The notes under the pieces: generated by a model | Database searches by the model: none | Told to the model about the DNA's origin: nothing | The model's input: the letters and a program-made list of their open reading frames with translations, nothing else | Shown here: positions 27,017 to 35,835 of the stretch, one piece after another | Layout: every line of letters starts with the position of its first letter | Numbering within the stretch: position 1 is the stretch's first letter | NCBI GenBank assembly: GCA_003552985.1 | Contig: PUPD01000227.1 | Coordinates: 1 to 60,098, forward strand | Source: Spirochaetaceae bacterium | GTDB taxonomy: Bacteria; Spirochaetota; Spirochaetia; DSM-27196; SLAA01 | DNA: 60,098 bases | Reading direction: 5' to 3' | Program-made: the position numbers and the translations under genes

Positions 27017-28432
27017 TTAGTCAGCAGCCAACTCTCCTGCTTCGATATCGGCCATCACCTGATCTATTTCCCGCTGGGCTTCCCTTTGCAGACCCGAAAG
27101 CGCGGTATCAAAGTCGACACTACCGGTCCAGGCATCCGAAAGATACTCCGCAGCCATCACCTCGATTGCGCCGGTTTGCGGCGGCAAGGCCCGGCCATAG
27201 CGTCCGAGCACGCCGGCCATGACGTCAAAGTCAGGACGAAGGTCGGTCAGCCCGGCCAATATGTCTTCGACCGGAGGTATACCACCCGCTTCGCCATAGA
27301 TCTGGTTCGCTTCGTCGGTGAAGAGCCAGGTCAAGAATATCGCGGTTTGCTCCTTGTGGCGTGAGTTCGGATTGAGCGCATAACCGAGCGAGTGGTTGTA
27401 GCTGAAGCGGCCTTCCGGACCAGCCGGCGGCGCAACAATACCGAACTTGCCCTGCATCGGTGAGTCCTCGGTTTCGATAACGGTCGAGTAAGCAGCGTTC
27501 CAATGGACGCCCATCGCAACCTGACCGGCGAGCATCGCCTCGTTAGCTTCCGGATACTCCCCTGTGACAGACCCGGGAGGAGTGAGCCCCTGGTCGAACT
27601 TGGTATGCCAGATGCGCAATGCTTCGCGCGCCGCGTCGGTGTCAAACACGACGTTCCCGTCGTCATCATACCAATCACCACCGTAACCCCAATACGCGTT
27701 GGTCCACAGGAAACCGGTGGGCCCCATCACCCGTCCGTGCGTAAATGTTCCGTACTCAGTTGGGGAGTCCGGGTTGTACTCTTGCGTAAAGAAGTAAGCT
27801 GCGGCCAAATAGTCATCCCAGGTCCAATCATCAGGATCCTTGGGGTCAAGCGCTTCACCGACATACTCTGCGCTGATCTCCCGATACAGCTCCTGCCACT
27901 CCTCGTTCTCAAGCAGTTCTTCAATGAGGTCCCGGCGATAGTACAGGTAATGAACGCTTACATCGCGCGGGACACCCATCAGTTGGTCGCGATAATAGTA
28001 AGGCGACATAACGCCGCTCATAAAGTTGTCCGGAGAGGCGCCCCACGGGTTAGTTTCAGGATTCTCGATATACTCATCGAGCGGCTCCAAGAACGGCAGA
28101 TAGCGGCCGTAACGCACACTTCCTATCTGAAACACATCAACTTCGGAGCTCCCGGCGGCCATGATCGCTTCCTGCCTCAGATGCATTTGATCACGTCCGA
28201 ACAGGACCACCGACACGTAGATGCCTTTTTCAGGGCCGATCTCACTGTTCCAATGGTTGGCAACGGATTCAAACGCATCGGATTCGGGTCCGGGCCACAG
28301 GATGATCTGGACGGTCACATCACCGTCCACCTCCTCTGCGGCACCACGCGCAAACAGCGCAGCCACTGCAAAGACCGAAACCATCACAACGACGCCGGCA
28401 ATTAGCAGGCGACGCAATCGGTATCTTTTCAT
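27017..28432 (-). CDS. Extracellular sugar-binding protein of ABC transporter
   Basis: Signal peptide MKRYRLRRLLIAGVVVMVSVFAVAALFARGAAEE; SBP_bac_1-like body; precedes permeases. Confidence 0.88.
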   Translation of the reverse strand: MKRYRLRRLLIAGVVVMVSVFAVAALFARGAAEEVDGDVTVQIILWPGPESDAFESVANHWNSEIGPEKGIYVSVVLFGRDQMHLRQEAIMAAGSSEVDVFQIGSVRYGRYLPFLEPLDEYIENPETNPWGASPDNFMSGVMSPYYYRDQLMGVPRDVSVHYLYYRRDLIEELLENEEWQELYREISAEYVGEALDPKDPDDWTWDDYLAAAYFFTQEYNPDSPTEYGTFTHGRVMGPTGFLWTNAYWGYGGDWYDDDGNVVFDTDAAREALRIWHTKFDQGLTPPGSVTGEYPEANEAMLAGQVAMGVHWNAAYSTVIETEDSPMQGKFGIVAPPAGPEGRFSYNHSLGYALNPNSRHKEQTAIFLTWLFTDEANQIYGEAGGIPPVEDILAGLTDLRPDFDVMAGVLGRYGRALPPQTGAIEVMAAEYLSDAWTGSVDFDTALSGLQREAQREIDQVMADIEAGELAAD

Positions 28433-28666
28433 GTTTCTGTCCTCCTTGTTTCTTCCTTACTTTCACACACCTTGGTGTTTTTAGGCGGAATCCGCACCCC
28501 GCCCCTTCTCAGACCAGCTGTTACTCTACCCGGATCACCTCCCCCGACCGGTTCGGCTCGGACCGCAAAGCAGCTTGCTTACCCTGGTTTGCCGCCGCCT
28601 GTCTAACCGGCCGCCACATTCTCAGTAATATTTTTCTAACTGTTTTGTCAACTTCTATATGAACAA

Positions 28667-28695
28667 ATACTACAATTGAGCTGAGCCGCTGTCAA
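28667..28695 (-). promoter_or_regulatory. Candidate promoter for the first ABC transporter operon
   Basis: Minus strand TTGACA - 17 nt - TAGTAT in an AT-rich island. Confidence 0.5.
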
Positions 28696-28836
28696 TGTGA
28701 TTTCGGCAAATGGCCGGCGCATCATTTTGTAAGAGCTCCAACCACCCACGAATTGGGTTGCACATCGCGAGATCGCGTGACATTATCATCGATGCAGTGT
28801 TACAGATCACCACGATGCAGTGTACAGCGGAGTGAT

Positions 28837-30969
28837 ATGACGGTAAAGACGCCCCTCGAACGCCTCGGGTACGGGTTCATCCCGGAACAGTACTTACCCC
28901 CAGGCCGAGATGAGTATTATCTACGGAATGAACAGTCGAACGGCGTACGGTACCGCGATCTCACCACTGCCGAGATCGCCCGGCTTGAAGCGAACGGCAA
29001 CCGTGCCGTCCACTGGGGAGACGTGAAGGTTGAGGACGGGTTTGACCCCGATCTGATACAGGGCAGCCGGTTCTACGGATTGGTCCGAATTCGAAGCCTC
29101 GGGCAGTACTATCTTACTTTTCACGACCTAAAGGCGCCGGTCGGTATCTATGACAGCACGATCATCTCTTCCGACATCGGCGCCGACACTTCAATCACGA
29201 AGGTCGGATACCTGTCTCATTACATCATCCGCGACCGGACGGTTATCGCGCAGGTGGACGAGATTGCCTGCACCAATCATAGCAAGTTCGGCAATGGAAC
29301 CTTGAAAGAAGGGGAGCCCGAAGACGTCCGCATATGGATTGAGCTAGGCAACGAAAACGGCGGCCGCAAGGTACTTCCGTTCAACGGCATGACATCAGCC
29401 GACGCTTACCTATGGTACAAATACCGCGACGATGAAACCCTCATGCAACGCTTTAAGGCGATGACAGAGCGGGAACTCGATCCGCGACGTGGCTACTACG
29501 GCGTAATCGGCAGCGGTTCCGTGATTAAGAGCTGTAGGATAATCAAAGACGTCTTCATCGGTGACAGCGCGTACATCAAGGGCGCGAACAAGCTCAAGAA
29601 TCTTACGATCAACAGCAACCCCAAGGAGCCCACTCAGATCGGTGAAGGGGTGGAACTGGTCAATGGCATTATTGAAGCAGGATCTCGAGTCTTTTATGGG
29701 GTCAAAGCGGTGCGGTTCTATCTGGCTGCTCACGCTTCACTGAAGTACGGCGCACGGCTCCTTAACTCTTATCTAGGAGAGAACTCCACCATTTCATGCT
29801 GCGAGGTGTTGAATTCCTTGATTTTCCCGGCGCATGAGCAACACCACAACAACTCCTTTCTCTGTGCCGCCGCGGTGCTCGGCCAGTCTAACCTCGCTGC
29901 GGGGGCCACGCTCGGCTCAAACCACAACTCGCGTAGCAATGACGGCGAAGTGCTGGCAGGCCGAGGCTTTTGGCCCGGGCTATGTGTCAGCATCAAACAC
30001 AATTGCAGGTTCGCATCTTTTTCGTTGCTCACCAAAGCCGATTATCCGTCAGAGATGCTGATACCTCTGCCATTTGCACTCGTTTCGCGCGACGAGACCG
30101 AGAACCGCCTCCTTATTCTTCCGGCTTACTGGTTTCGGCACAACATGTATGCGCTCGCCCGAAACGCCTGGAAGTTCAAAGCCCGTGATAAGCGAGTGGT
30201 CCGCAAGCTCCTGATTGAGACTGATTATCTTGCACCGGATACAGCTGAGGAAATGTTCGCGGCCTTGGAGTTTCTCGAACAACACATTGGAACTAAGCGT
30301 CTACATTCAGCGGAAGGCGATGAACCGTTCACGCTGCCGGCAGGGCTGCTCGAACGGTCTAACCAATCGCCGCTACTGCTGAAGGCACGGACCGGATACG
30401 AAACGTACCGAAAGATGATACATCTGTACGCGATGAAGTCACTGGTGATCTGGGCCGGCGAGACCGGCAGAGAGTTGCCGGAGATTCCGGCTGAGCTCCG
30501 GGATGCAACGCGTGATTCGTGGGTCAACCTGGGCGGTCAGATGGTTCCCAGCGCACGTGTTGCTCGGTTGCGCGAAGACGTAAAGGAAGGCGTTCTTGCA
30601 ACCTGGGAAGCGCTCCACCAGCGGTATGAGGAGCTCGCAGGGCTGTACTCCATCGACAGAGCGCGACATGCTTTTGCATCGCTCTGCGCTTTGCATGACA
30701 CCTCACCCGAGACTCTCGCTCCCGGCGAGCTGGTCGGTCACCTGCGAGACGCCATACAGTTCAATCGTGAATTGGTAGCCGGGGTTCGCGAGAGCCGCGC
30801 CAAAGACTACACTGAGCCGTTTCGCGCAATCACGTATGATTCTCCGGAAGAGATGGCTGAGGTGATCGGCACGCTCGAAAGCAACGAGTTCATTCGCCAC
30901 GCCGAAGCCGCGGCGCGGGATTTCGAGCGGGAGGCAGGCCGGGTATGCCCGGATTTCGTCTCGCCATAA
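28837..30969 (+). CDS. DUF4954-like protein with left-handed beta-helix (hexapeptide) region
   Basis: MTVKTPLERLGYGFIPEQYLPPGRDEYYLRN; repeats IGSGSVIKSCRIIKDVFIGDSAYIKGANKLKNLTI...IGEGVELVNGIIEAGSRVFYGVKAVRF; start trimmed to ATG after GGAG. Confidence 0.7.
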   Translation: MTVKTPLERLGYGFIPEQYLPPGRDEYYLRNEQSNGVRYRDLTTAEIARLEANGNRAVHWGDVKVEDGFDPDLIQGSRFYGLVRIRSLGQYYLTFHDLKAPVGIYDSTIISSDIGADTSITKVGYLSHYIIRDRTVIAQVDEIACTNHSKFGNGTLKEGEPEDVRIWIELGNENGGRKVLPFNGMTSADAYLWYKYRDDETLMQRFKAMTERELDPRRGYYGVIGSGSVIKSCRIIKDVFIGDSAYIKGANKLKNLTINSNPKEPTQIGEGVELVNGIIEAGSRVFYGVKAVRFYLAAHASLKYGARLLNSYLGENSTISCCEVLNSLIFPAHEQHHNNSFLCAAAVLGQSNLAAGATLGSNHNSRSNDGEVLAGRGFWPGLCVSIKHNCRFASFSLLTKADYPSEMLIPLPFALVSRDETENRLLILPAYWFRHNMYALARNAWKFKARDKRVVRKLLIETDYLAPDTAEEMFAALEFLEQHIGTKRLHSAEGDEPFTLPAGLLERSNQSPLLLKARTGYETYRKMIHLYAMKSLVIWAGETGRELPEIPAELRDATRDSWVNLGGQMVPSARVARLREDVKEGVLATWEALHQRYEELAGLYSIDRARHAFASLCALHDTSPETLAPGELVGHLRDAIQFNRELVAGVRESRAKDYTEPFRAITYDSPEEMAEVIGTLESNEFIRHAEAAARDFEREAGRVCPDFVSP

Positions 30970-31050
30970 CGCCGGTGCTTGGCTGTCCGCATGAGTCCCA
31001 ACGCCGATTGAGCCGTTGTGCAGCGTAGGGATCCTAACTATGATCGATTC

Positions 31051-32397
31051 ATGACTTCACGTCCGAATATACTCCTATTTCACTGCCATGATCTTGGTCG
31101 ACATCTCGGCTGTTACGGAATACCTACAGTGCACTCGCCAAACATCGACCGACTGGCGCACGAAGGGGTTCTGTTCTCTAGCAGTTTCTGCGTAGCGCCC
31201 CAATGCAGCCCCAGCCGGGCGGCGATGTTCACCGGCCGCTACCCGCATAGTAACGGGGTGCTCGGCCTGACTCACGAACGGTTTGCGTGGGAGCTGAACC
31301 GCGATGAGTTGCACCTGGCTCAGCTTCTGCAAGACGCCGGCTACCGCACGGCCTCGCTCGGCGTAGTCCATGAGACGCAGCGTAATCCGAGCGACTGGGG
31401 ATACGAGCTGCGATACGAAGCGCGTGAATCCGCGGCTACCGCGACCAGGATCTGTGACGAAACGATTGAGCTTCTCCGGCGGTTTACCAATCACCGCGAT
31501 ACACCGTTCTTCATCTGTGCAGGCGCCTATGAACCGCATCGCCTGTTCGCGACTGACGAAAGCGATTACATGGGGTTTGTGGGAAACGAAATTGAACCGG
31601 ACAGCGATCGCGGAGTATACGTGCCACCCTACCTTAGGACCGATCCAGGGACGATTACAGAGCTTGCCGAGCTCCAGGGAGCAATTCGATACCTCGATCG
31701 GCAGTTCGGGCGCGTACTGCAAGCCATCGACCAACTCGGATTGCGAGACAACACGTTGGTTGTCTTCACGACCGACCACGGCATCGCCATGCCCCGGGCC
31801 AAGTGCTCCTGTTACGATCCCGGACTCGAGATTGCCTTCATACTCCGCTTACCAAGCCGGAATGGGTGGCACGGAGGAAGGACTGTTCACGAGTTGGTCC
31901 CCAATATCGATCTTGCTCCCTCTCTATGCGAACTGATCGGTGCCGAGGTTCCCGAAACTGTCCAGGGTCGAAGCTGGGTTCCGTTGCTCGACGGCGCCGA
32001 TTCCTATGAGCCCAACCGGGTGTTCTTCCCTGAGCTCACGTATCACGACTATTACGACCCGATCCGCGGTATCCGGACTACCGATCACAAGCTGCTCGCG
32101 TTCTTCAGCGCCGCACACAGTTTCATGCCCCCGAATCAGAGTTGGAAGCGCCGATCGTCACCGCGACAACCCGAAAGGCCACCCTTGAGCTATCACCCTG
32201 AGTTTGAGTTATACCACCTGCTGACAGATCCATGGGAACAAGTGAACCTAATTGATGATATGTCCTGTGCCGACGTCAAACGGACTCTCATGCAACGCTT
32301 ATGGCAGCACCTGGTGGCAACGGATGACCCAATCATTCACGGTGCGATCACCTCGCCCATGCACCAATCAGTCGTCAGAATGCTGGGCGAAGCATAA
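31051..32397 (+). CDS. Type I sulfatase (formylglycine-dependent); possibly heparan N-sulfatase-like
   Basis: APQCSPSRAAMFTGRYPHSNG (C-x-P-S-R FGly motif, Cys codon 31204-31206); N-terminal NILLFHCHDLGRHLGCYG. Confidence 0.9.
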   Translation: MTSRPNILLFHCHDLGRHLGCYGIPTVHSPNIDRLAHEGVLFSSSFCVAPQCSPSRAAMFTGRYPHSNGVLGLTHERFAWELNRDELHLAQLLQDAGYRTASLGVVHETQRNPSDWGYELRYEARESAATATRICDETIELLRRFTNHRDTPFFICAGAYEPHRLFATDESDYMGFVGNEIEPDSDRGVYVPPYLRTDPGTITELAELQGAIRYLDRQFGRVLQAIDQLGLRDNTLVVFTTDHGIAMPRAKCSCYDPGLEIAFILRLPSRNGWHGGRTVHELVPNIDLAPSLCELIGAEVPETVQGRSWVPLLDGADSYEPNRVFFPELTYHDYYDPIRGIRTTDHKLLAFFSAAHSFMPPNQSWKRRSSPRQPERPPLSYHPEFELYHLLTDPWEQVNLIDDMSCADVKRTLMQRLWQHLVATDDPIIHGAITSPMHQSVVRMLGEA

Positions 32398-32446
32398 GCG
32401 ATTCGTCGGGCAGGATCATCGGACCGCTTCGGCACCCCGGAACCGG

Positions 32447-33307
32447 CTACTCGGTGAAATCGAACAGCTGTTCGAGTTCCTCTGCGGCAGGCTGCGCACC
32501 GTATTCGCACAGTTCAAAGGCTTCCGCCTCGATTACCGCCTCTCCGTCGGCCCCATAACGTTCGCGCAACTGCTCACGAAAGCGCTCGGCCACCGATGGC
32601 GTGGCTCGCAGCTTGTAGCGGCCTCGGAGCCAGTCCTTGCGTTCGTCGGATGGAACCGGAACCTCGTGGCTGTAGCCTCCTACCCACGGCAACCATTCAT
32701 ACATCTGGCTCTCATGCTGGTGCAGCATCTCAAGCTTTTCCTCGAAGGTCGCGTCGACCGAAACGACGATCGCCGGATCAAACGGCAGCGGCTGCTTGAA
32801 CGAATCCCACCAGTACAGGATTACAGGATTGAACGGCATAGCCGCTACGTCCGGTGCGATGTTGGGAACCATCAGAGAGTACGCGGCGTCCTGTACCAGC
32901 TGCGAGGTGTAACGGTGGTCGGGATGGTAATCGTTAGGTCGGTTCGTTACGATCATATCCGGTGACACTACGCGGATCGCCCGTATGAGCATAAGCCTGT
33001 TATCGACAGAAGGAACCAGGTACCCGTCAGTCAGCGGCAGAATGTGACTGTCCGCGCCGATAATGCTCGCGGCGCGCCGCGCTTCCTCGGCGCGCCGCGC
33101 AATCAGTTGCGGACCGCCCTGTTCGTGATGTCCTGACTGACCGTTGGTGACGCTCAGGAAGGTAACTTCGTGTCCGTGCCTGCTCCACAGTGCGGCCGTG
33201 CCACTGCACGAAAACTCACAATCATCCGGGTGGGCTCCGATGCACAGGATTCTGAGGCGCCTCGATACCCCGGCGCCTTTGGGCTTGCTGTTGGTATTCG
33301 TCATCAT
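32447..33307 (-). CDS. PIG-L / LmbE family deacetylase
   Basis: LCIGAHPDDCEFSCSGTAALW; RPNDYHPDHRYT. Confidence 0.92.
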   Translation of the reverse strand: MMTNTNSKPKGAGVSRRLRILCIGAHPDDCEFSCSGTAALWSRHGHEVTFLSVTNGQSGHHEQGGPQLIARRAEEARRAASIIGADSHILPLTDGYLVPSVDNRLMLIRAIRVVSPDMIVTNRPNDYHPDHRYTSQLVQDAAYSLMVPNIAPDVAAMPFNPVILYWWDSFKQPLPFDPAIVVSVDATFEEKLEMLHQHESQMYEWLPWVGGYSHEVPVPSDERKDWLRGRYKLRATPSVAERFREQLRERYGADGEAVIEAEAFELCEYGAQPAAEELEQLFDFTE

Positions 33308-33465
33308 TCACCCCCACGCGTATTGCCTGTAGCAAAATAAGATGAAACCTGATCCTGGATCGTACACTTCAAGGAGAAACTCACGCAACACCTCGGCGAT
33401 GCGAGTGCTGATGGCCACAGAGCCATGCAGGACCGGAGTTTCGGCTATCCACTGTGCAGCAAAGA

Positions 33466-33494
33466 TTGCTTTAACTATTAGTATAATGTATAAT
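33466..33494 (+). promoter_or_regulatory. Candidate sigma70 promoter upstream of the second PIG-L gene
   Basis: TTGCTT - 17 nt - TATAAT (a second TATAAT lies at 33482-33487). Confidence 0.7.
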
Positions 33495-33537
33495 TTATTG
33501 GGTTGTGGGACAGACTTGATCGCGGAGGTTTCTTGCC

Positions 33538-33573
33538 ATGGGACTTGCCATGGGAGTAGAGGCGCCACGGTAG
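33538..33573 (+). other. Putative leader peptide MGLAMGVEAPR*
   Basis: GGAGG at 33524-33528 spaced 9 nt from ATG; 11 codons; stop TAG in the loop of a hairpin. Confidence 0.45.
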
Positions 33574-33608
33574 CGGTGCCTCATCGAACAACAGTGAAAG
33601 GGTGTTGG

Positions 33609-34382
33609 GTGAGTGTCGAACACTACACACAGCTGCGAGCTCTTCTTGATCCGGTGCCTCAGCTAACTGAGGCACGGCGTGTCCTGTGTATTCAACCGCA
33701 TCCCGATGATACCGACATTGCCTTGGGAGCTACCATCGCGCTTCTGGCTGCACAGGGAACTATTATCACGTATCTCTCGGTTACCGATGACGCTGCCGGC
33801 CTGACGAACGCCGACGCTGAGCTTCCCTATGAAGCCCGAGTCCGGCTTCGCAGCAGCGAGCAACGTGAGGCGGCATCCATCCTCGGCGTAGCAGAGGTGC
33901 GCGAATTGGGGTTCGCCGATGCGGGTGATTGGTCGGTCCGAGAACTCCGCAATTGCCTTGTCGACGCCATACGAACCGACGAGCCGGACTTTGTGCTTAG
34001 TTGCGATCCATGGCTCCCTTACGAGGCCCACGCCGACCACGTGCGCACCGGGCTTGCCGTTGCAGAGGCAGCTATCCTGTACCAGTTCCCCAACACCGCA
34101 ACCGCGCACTACCGGGCCGAGTATCGTCTGAACGCAGTCGGCTTCTTTTTCACCGACAAGCCAAACCAGTTTGTCGACGCCGCAGCATACCGTGAGTTGA
34201 AGCTGGAGGCCATTTCGGCTCACAAGTCGCAGTTCACTAGCGAACAGATCAACGCACTCGATGCCGTCGACCACGAGCGAGGGCAGCGCCTCGCAGAAAC
34301 AACCGGGGCTGTATGGGTGGAAGGTGTCAAGTGTTTGCGCCCGGAGTGGCTGCATGTGCTTCCGGAGGCACAGTGGCTATAG
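33609..34382 (+). CDS. PIG-L / LmbE family deacetylase (probable GTG start)
   Basis: VSVEHYTQLRALLDPVPQLTEARRVLCIQPHPDDTDIALGATI; CDPWLPYEAHADHVRTG. Confidence 0.88.
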   Translation: MSVEHYTQLRALLDPVPQLTEARRVLCIQPHPDDTDIALGATIALLAAQGTIITYLSVTDDAAGLTNADAELPYEARVRLRSSEQREAASILGVAEVRELGFADAGDWSVRELRNCLVDAIRTDEPDFVLSCDPWLPYEAHADHVRTGLAVAEAAILYQFPNTATAHYRAEYRLNAVGFFFTDKPNQFVDAAAYRELKLEAISAHKSQFTSEQINALDAVDHERGQRLAETTGAVWVEGVKCLRPEWLHVLPEAQWL

Positions 34383-34490
34383 TAAGAGGTGCGGAGCGCT
34401 GCTGCGCAAGACTCGTCCGCATTGGCTTGAACAGCGGCAGGGTCTAACCGGCAGAGTTTCAGCTCCGGAGACGCTGACAGCGAGGTTGGG

Positions 34491-35663
34491 ATGGCGCGTA
34501 AATCCATAAGCGTTAATACAGTGAAGATCCAGAACCGGCTAGCCGTGTTTCGGGAGCTCGCGAACGGTGAGCGGCTCACACGCGGCGAGCTGGCCGAGCG
34601 CTGCGGCGTCAGCCTGGGGACGGTGGTAACAATTCTCGATGAGCTTGCAGGTCAGGGACTCGTTGTTGAGGCCGTGGACACCGGAACACTCGTCGGGCGG
34701 AAGCCGAACCTGGTTCAATTGGTCGGTGGACCTAAGCGCATCGTTACGCTAGACCTCTCGTCGAAGAACTTCGCGTTCTCCATCATGGACCTCAAACTCG
34801 AAACCTGCGCGGAGGGCCGGCACCGCTTTCAATCCACGAAGTCTTTCGAAGAGAATCTGCAGGACGCACTGGCTGAAATGAAAGCCGTGACGGGCGAACT
34901 AGGCCTTGAGGACGATCAAATTGTGGGCGTTGGGATCTCGGTACCGGGACCTTACAACGCATCTTCAGACCGTGTGTCGCACGCCTCGTATCCCCAGCTT
35001 GAACACATTCCTATCAGCGCGACCATTCGCCAATACTTCGGTCAACCGATGCAGATCGAGCACGATGTGTTTCTGGCGGCTCGAGCTGAACTGCGCCATG
35101 TTCCCGACAACCAAGCAAAGAACATTTACTACATCTTCCTCGGCGAGGGTGTAGGCGGGGCCTTGGCCACTCAAGGCGAGATTTACAAAGGATCGCGACA
35201 GGAGGCCGGTGACCTCGGCAGAATGTACATGACCGAGCGTGAAACGCTGGAGGAGCTCGTCTCCTGGACCCGCGTCGGCTCCGCGCTGACGACTGAGTTC
35301 GCCGACCGGTACGATACCCCGTATCAACCGGCTCGATCCGACGGTAGAGACGGCTCGACTGTGGCGAACCCGCCGATGCTTGGGCTCCCTGCTCCGATAC
35401 AGGAGGCCACACGCATGATTGCGCGCGCATTGCACAATGCGTTCTGGGTTCTTGACCCCGATTGCTTCGTAATCGGTGGGGAGTACCACCGATTCGGAAA
35501 CGCCTTCCTGAGCTGCCTGGTTCAAGACTTAAGCGCCTACCTTCCGTCGGAGGTCATGCGAACCCTGGAAGTACGTCTCGCCCGTCACGGAAGCCGGGGC
35601 GCTTTGCTGGGCGCAGGCGAGGTTGTGCGCGAAAACTGGTTGTCGACCTTGACCACCGGGTGA
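34491..35663 (+). CDS. ROK-family transcriptional regulator (N-terminal wHTH)
   Basis: ISVNTVKIQNRLAVFRELANGERLTRGELAERCGVSLGTVVTILDELAGQGLV; ROK fold FLGEGVGGALATQGEIYKGSRQEAGDLGRM. Confidence 0.85.
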   Translation: MARKSISVNTVKIQNRLAVFRELANGERLTRGELAERCGVSLGTVVTILDELAGQGLVVEAVDTGTLVGRKPNLVQLVGGPKRIVTLDLSSKNFAFSIMDLKLETCAEGRHRFQSTKSFEENLQDALAEMKAVTGELGLEDDQIVGVGISVPGPYNASSDRVSHASYPQLEHIPISATIRQYFGQPMQIEHDVFLAARAELRHVPDNQAKNIYYIFLGEGVGGALATQGEIYKGSRQEAGDLGRMYMTERETLEELVSWTRVGSALTTEFADRYDTPYQPARSDGRDGSTVANPPMLGLPAPIQEATRMIARALHNAFWVLDPDCFVIGGEYHRFGNAFLSCLVQDLSAYLPSEVMRTLEVRLARHGSRGALLGAGEVVRENWLSTLTTG

Positions 35664-35694
35664 GACCAGCACATTTCCGCAGGAGGACTTAGAT

Positions 35695-35835
35695 ATGGAG
35701 AATGCGCACAGCATAAGTGAGCGGCGTGGCAACGGACCTCGGGACGGCCGGCACCTCTTGTGTTTGATCAGCGTTACCAGTATTCTGCCGGTGATATGGC
35801 CATTTCTGTGTTCCTCTCGCGACGGGTCTAGATGA
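35695..35835 (+). CDS. Putative 46-aa microprotein with hydrophobic C-terminal segment, translationally coupled to the next ROK gene
   Basis: GGAGG 8 nt before ATG; MENAHSISERRGNGPRDGRHLLCLISVTSILPVIWPFLCSSRDGSR*; stop overlaps downstream ATG (ATGA at 35832-35835). Confidence 0.45.
   Translation: MENAHSISERRGNGPRDGRHLLCLISVTSILPVIWPFLCSSRDGSR

Noticed and set aside
27503-28405. 300-aa plus-strand ORF
   Set aside because: Antisense to the sugar-binding protein gene; no independent support.
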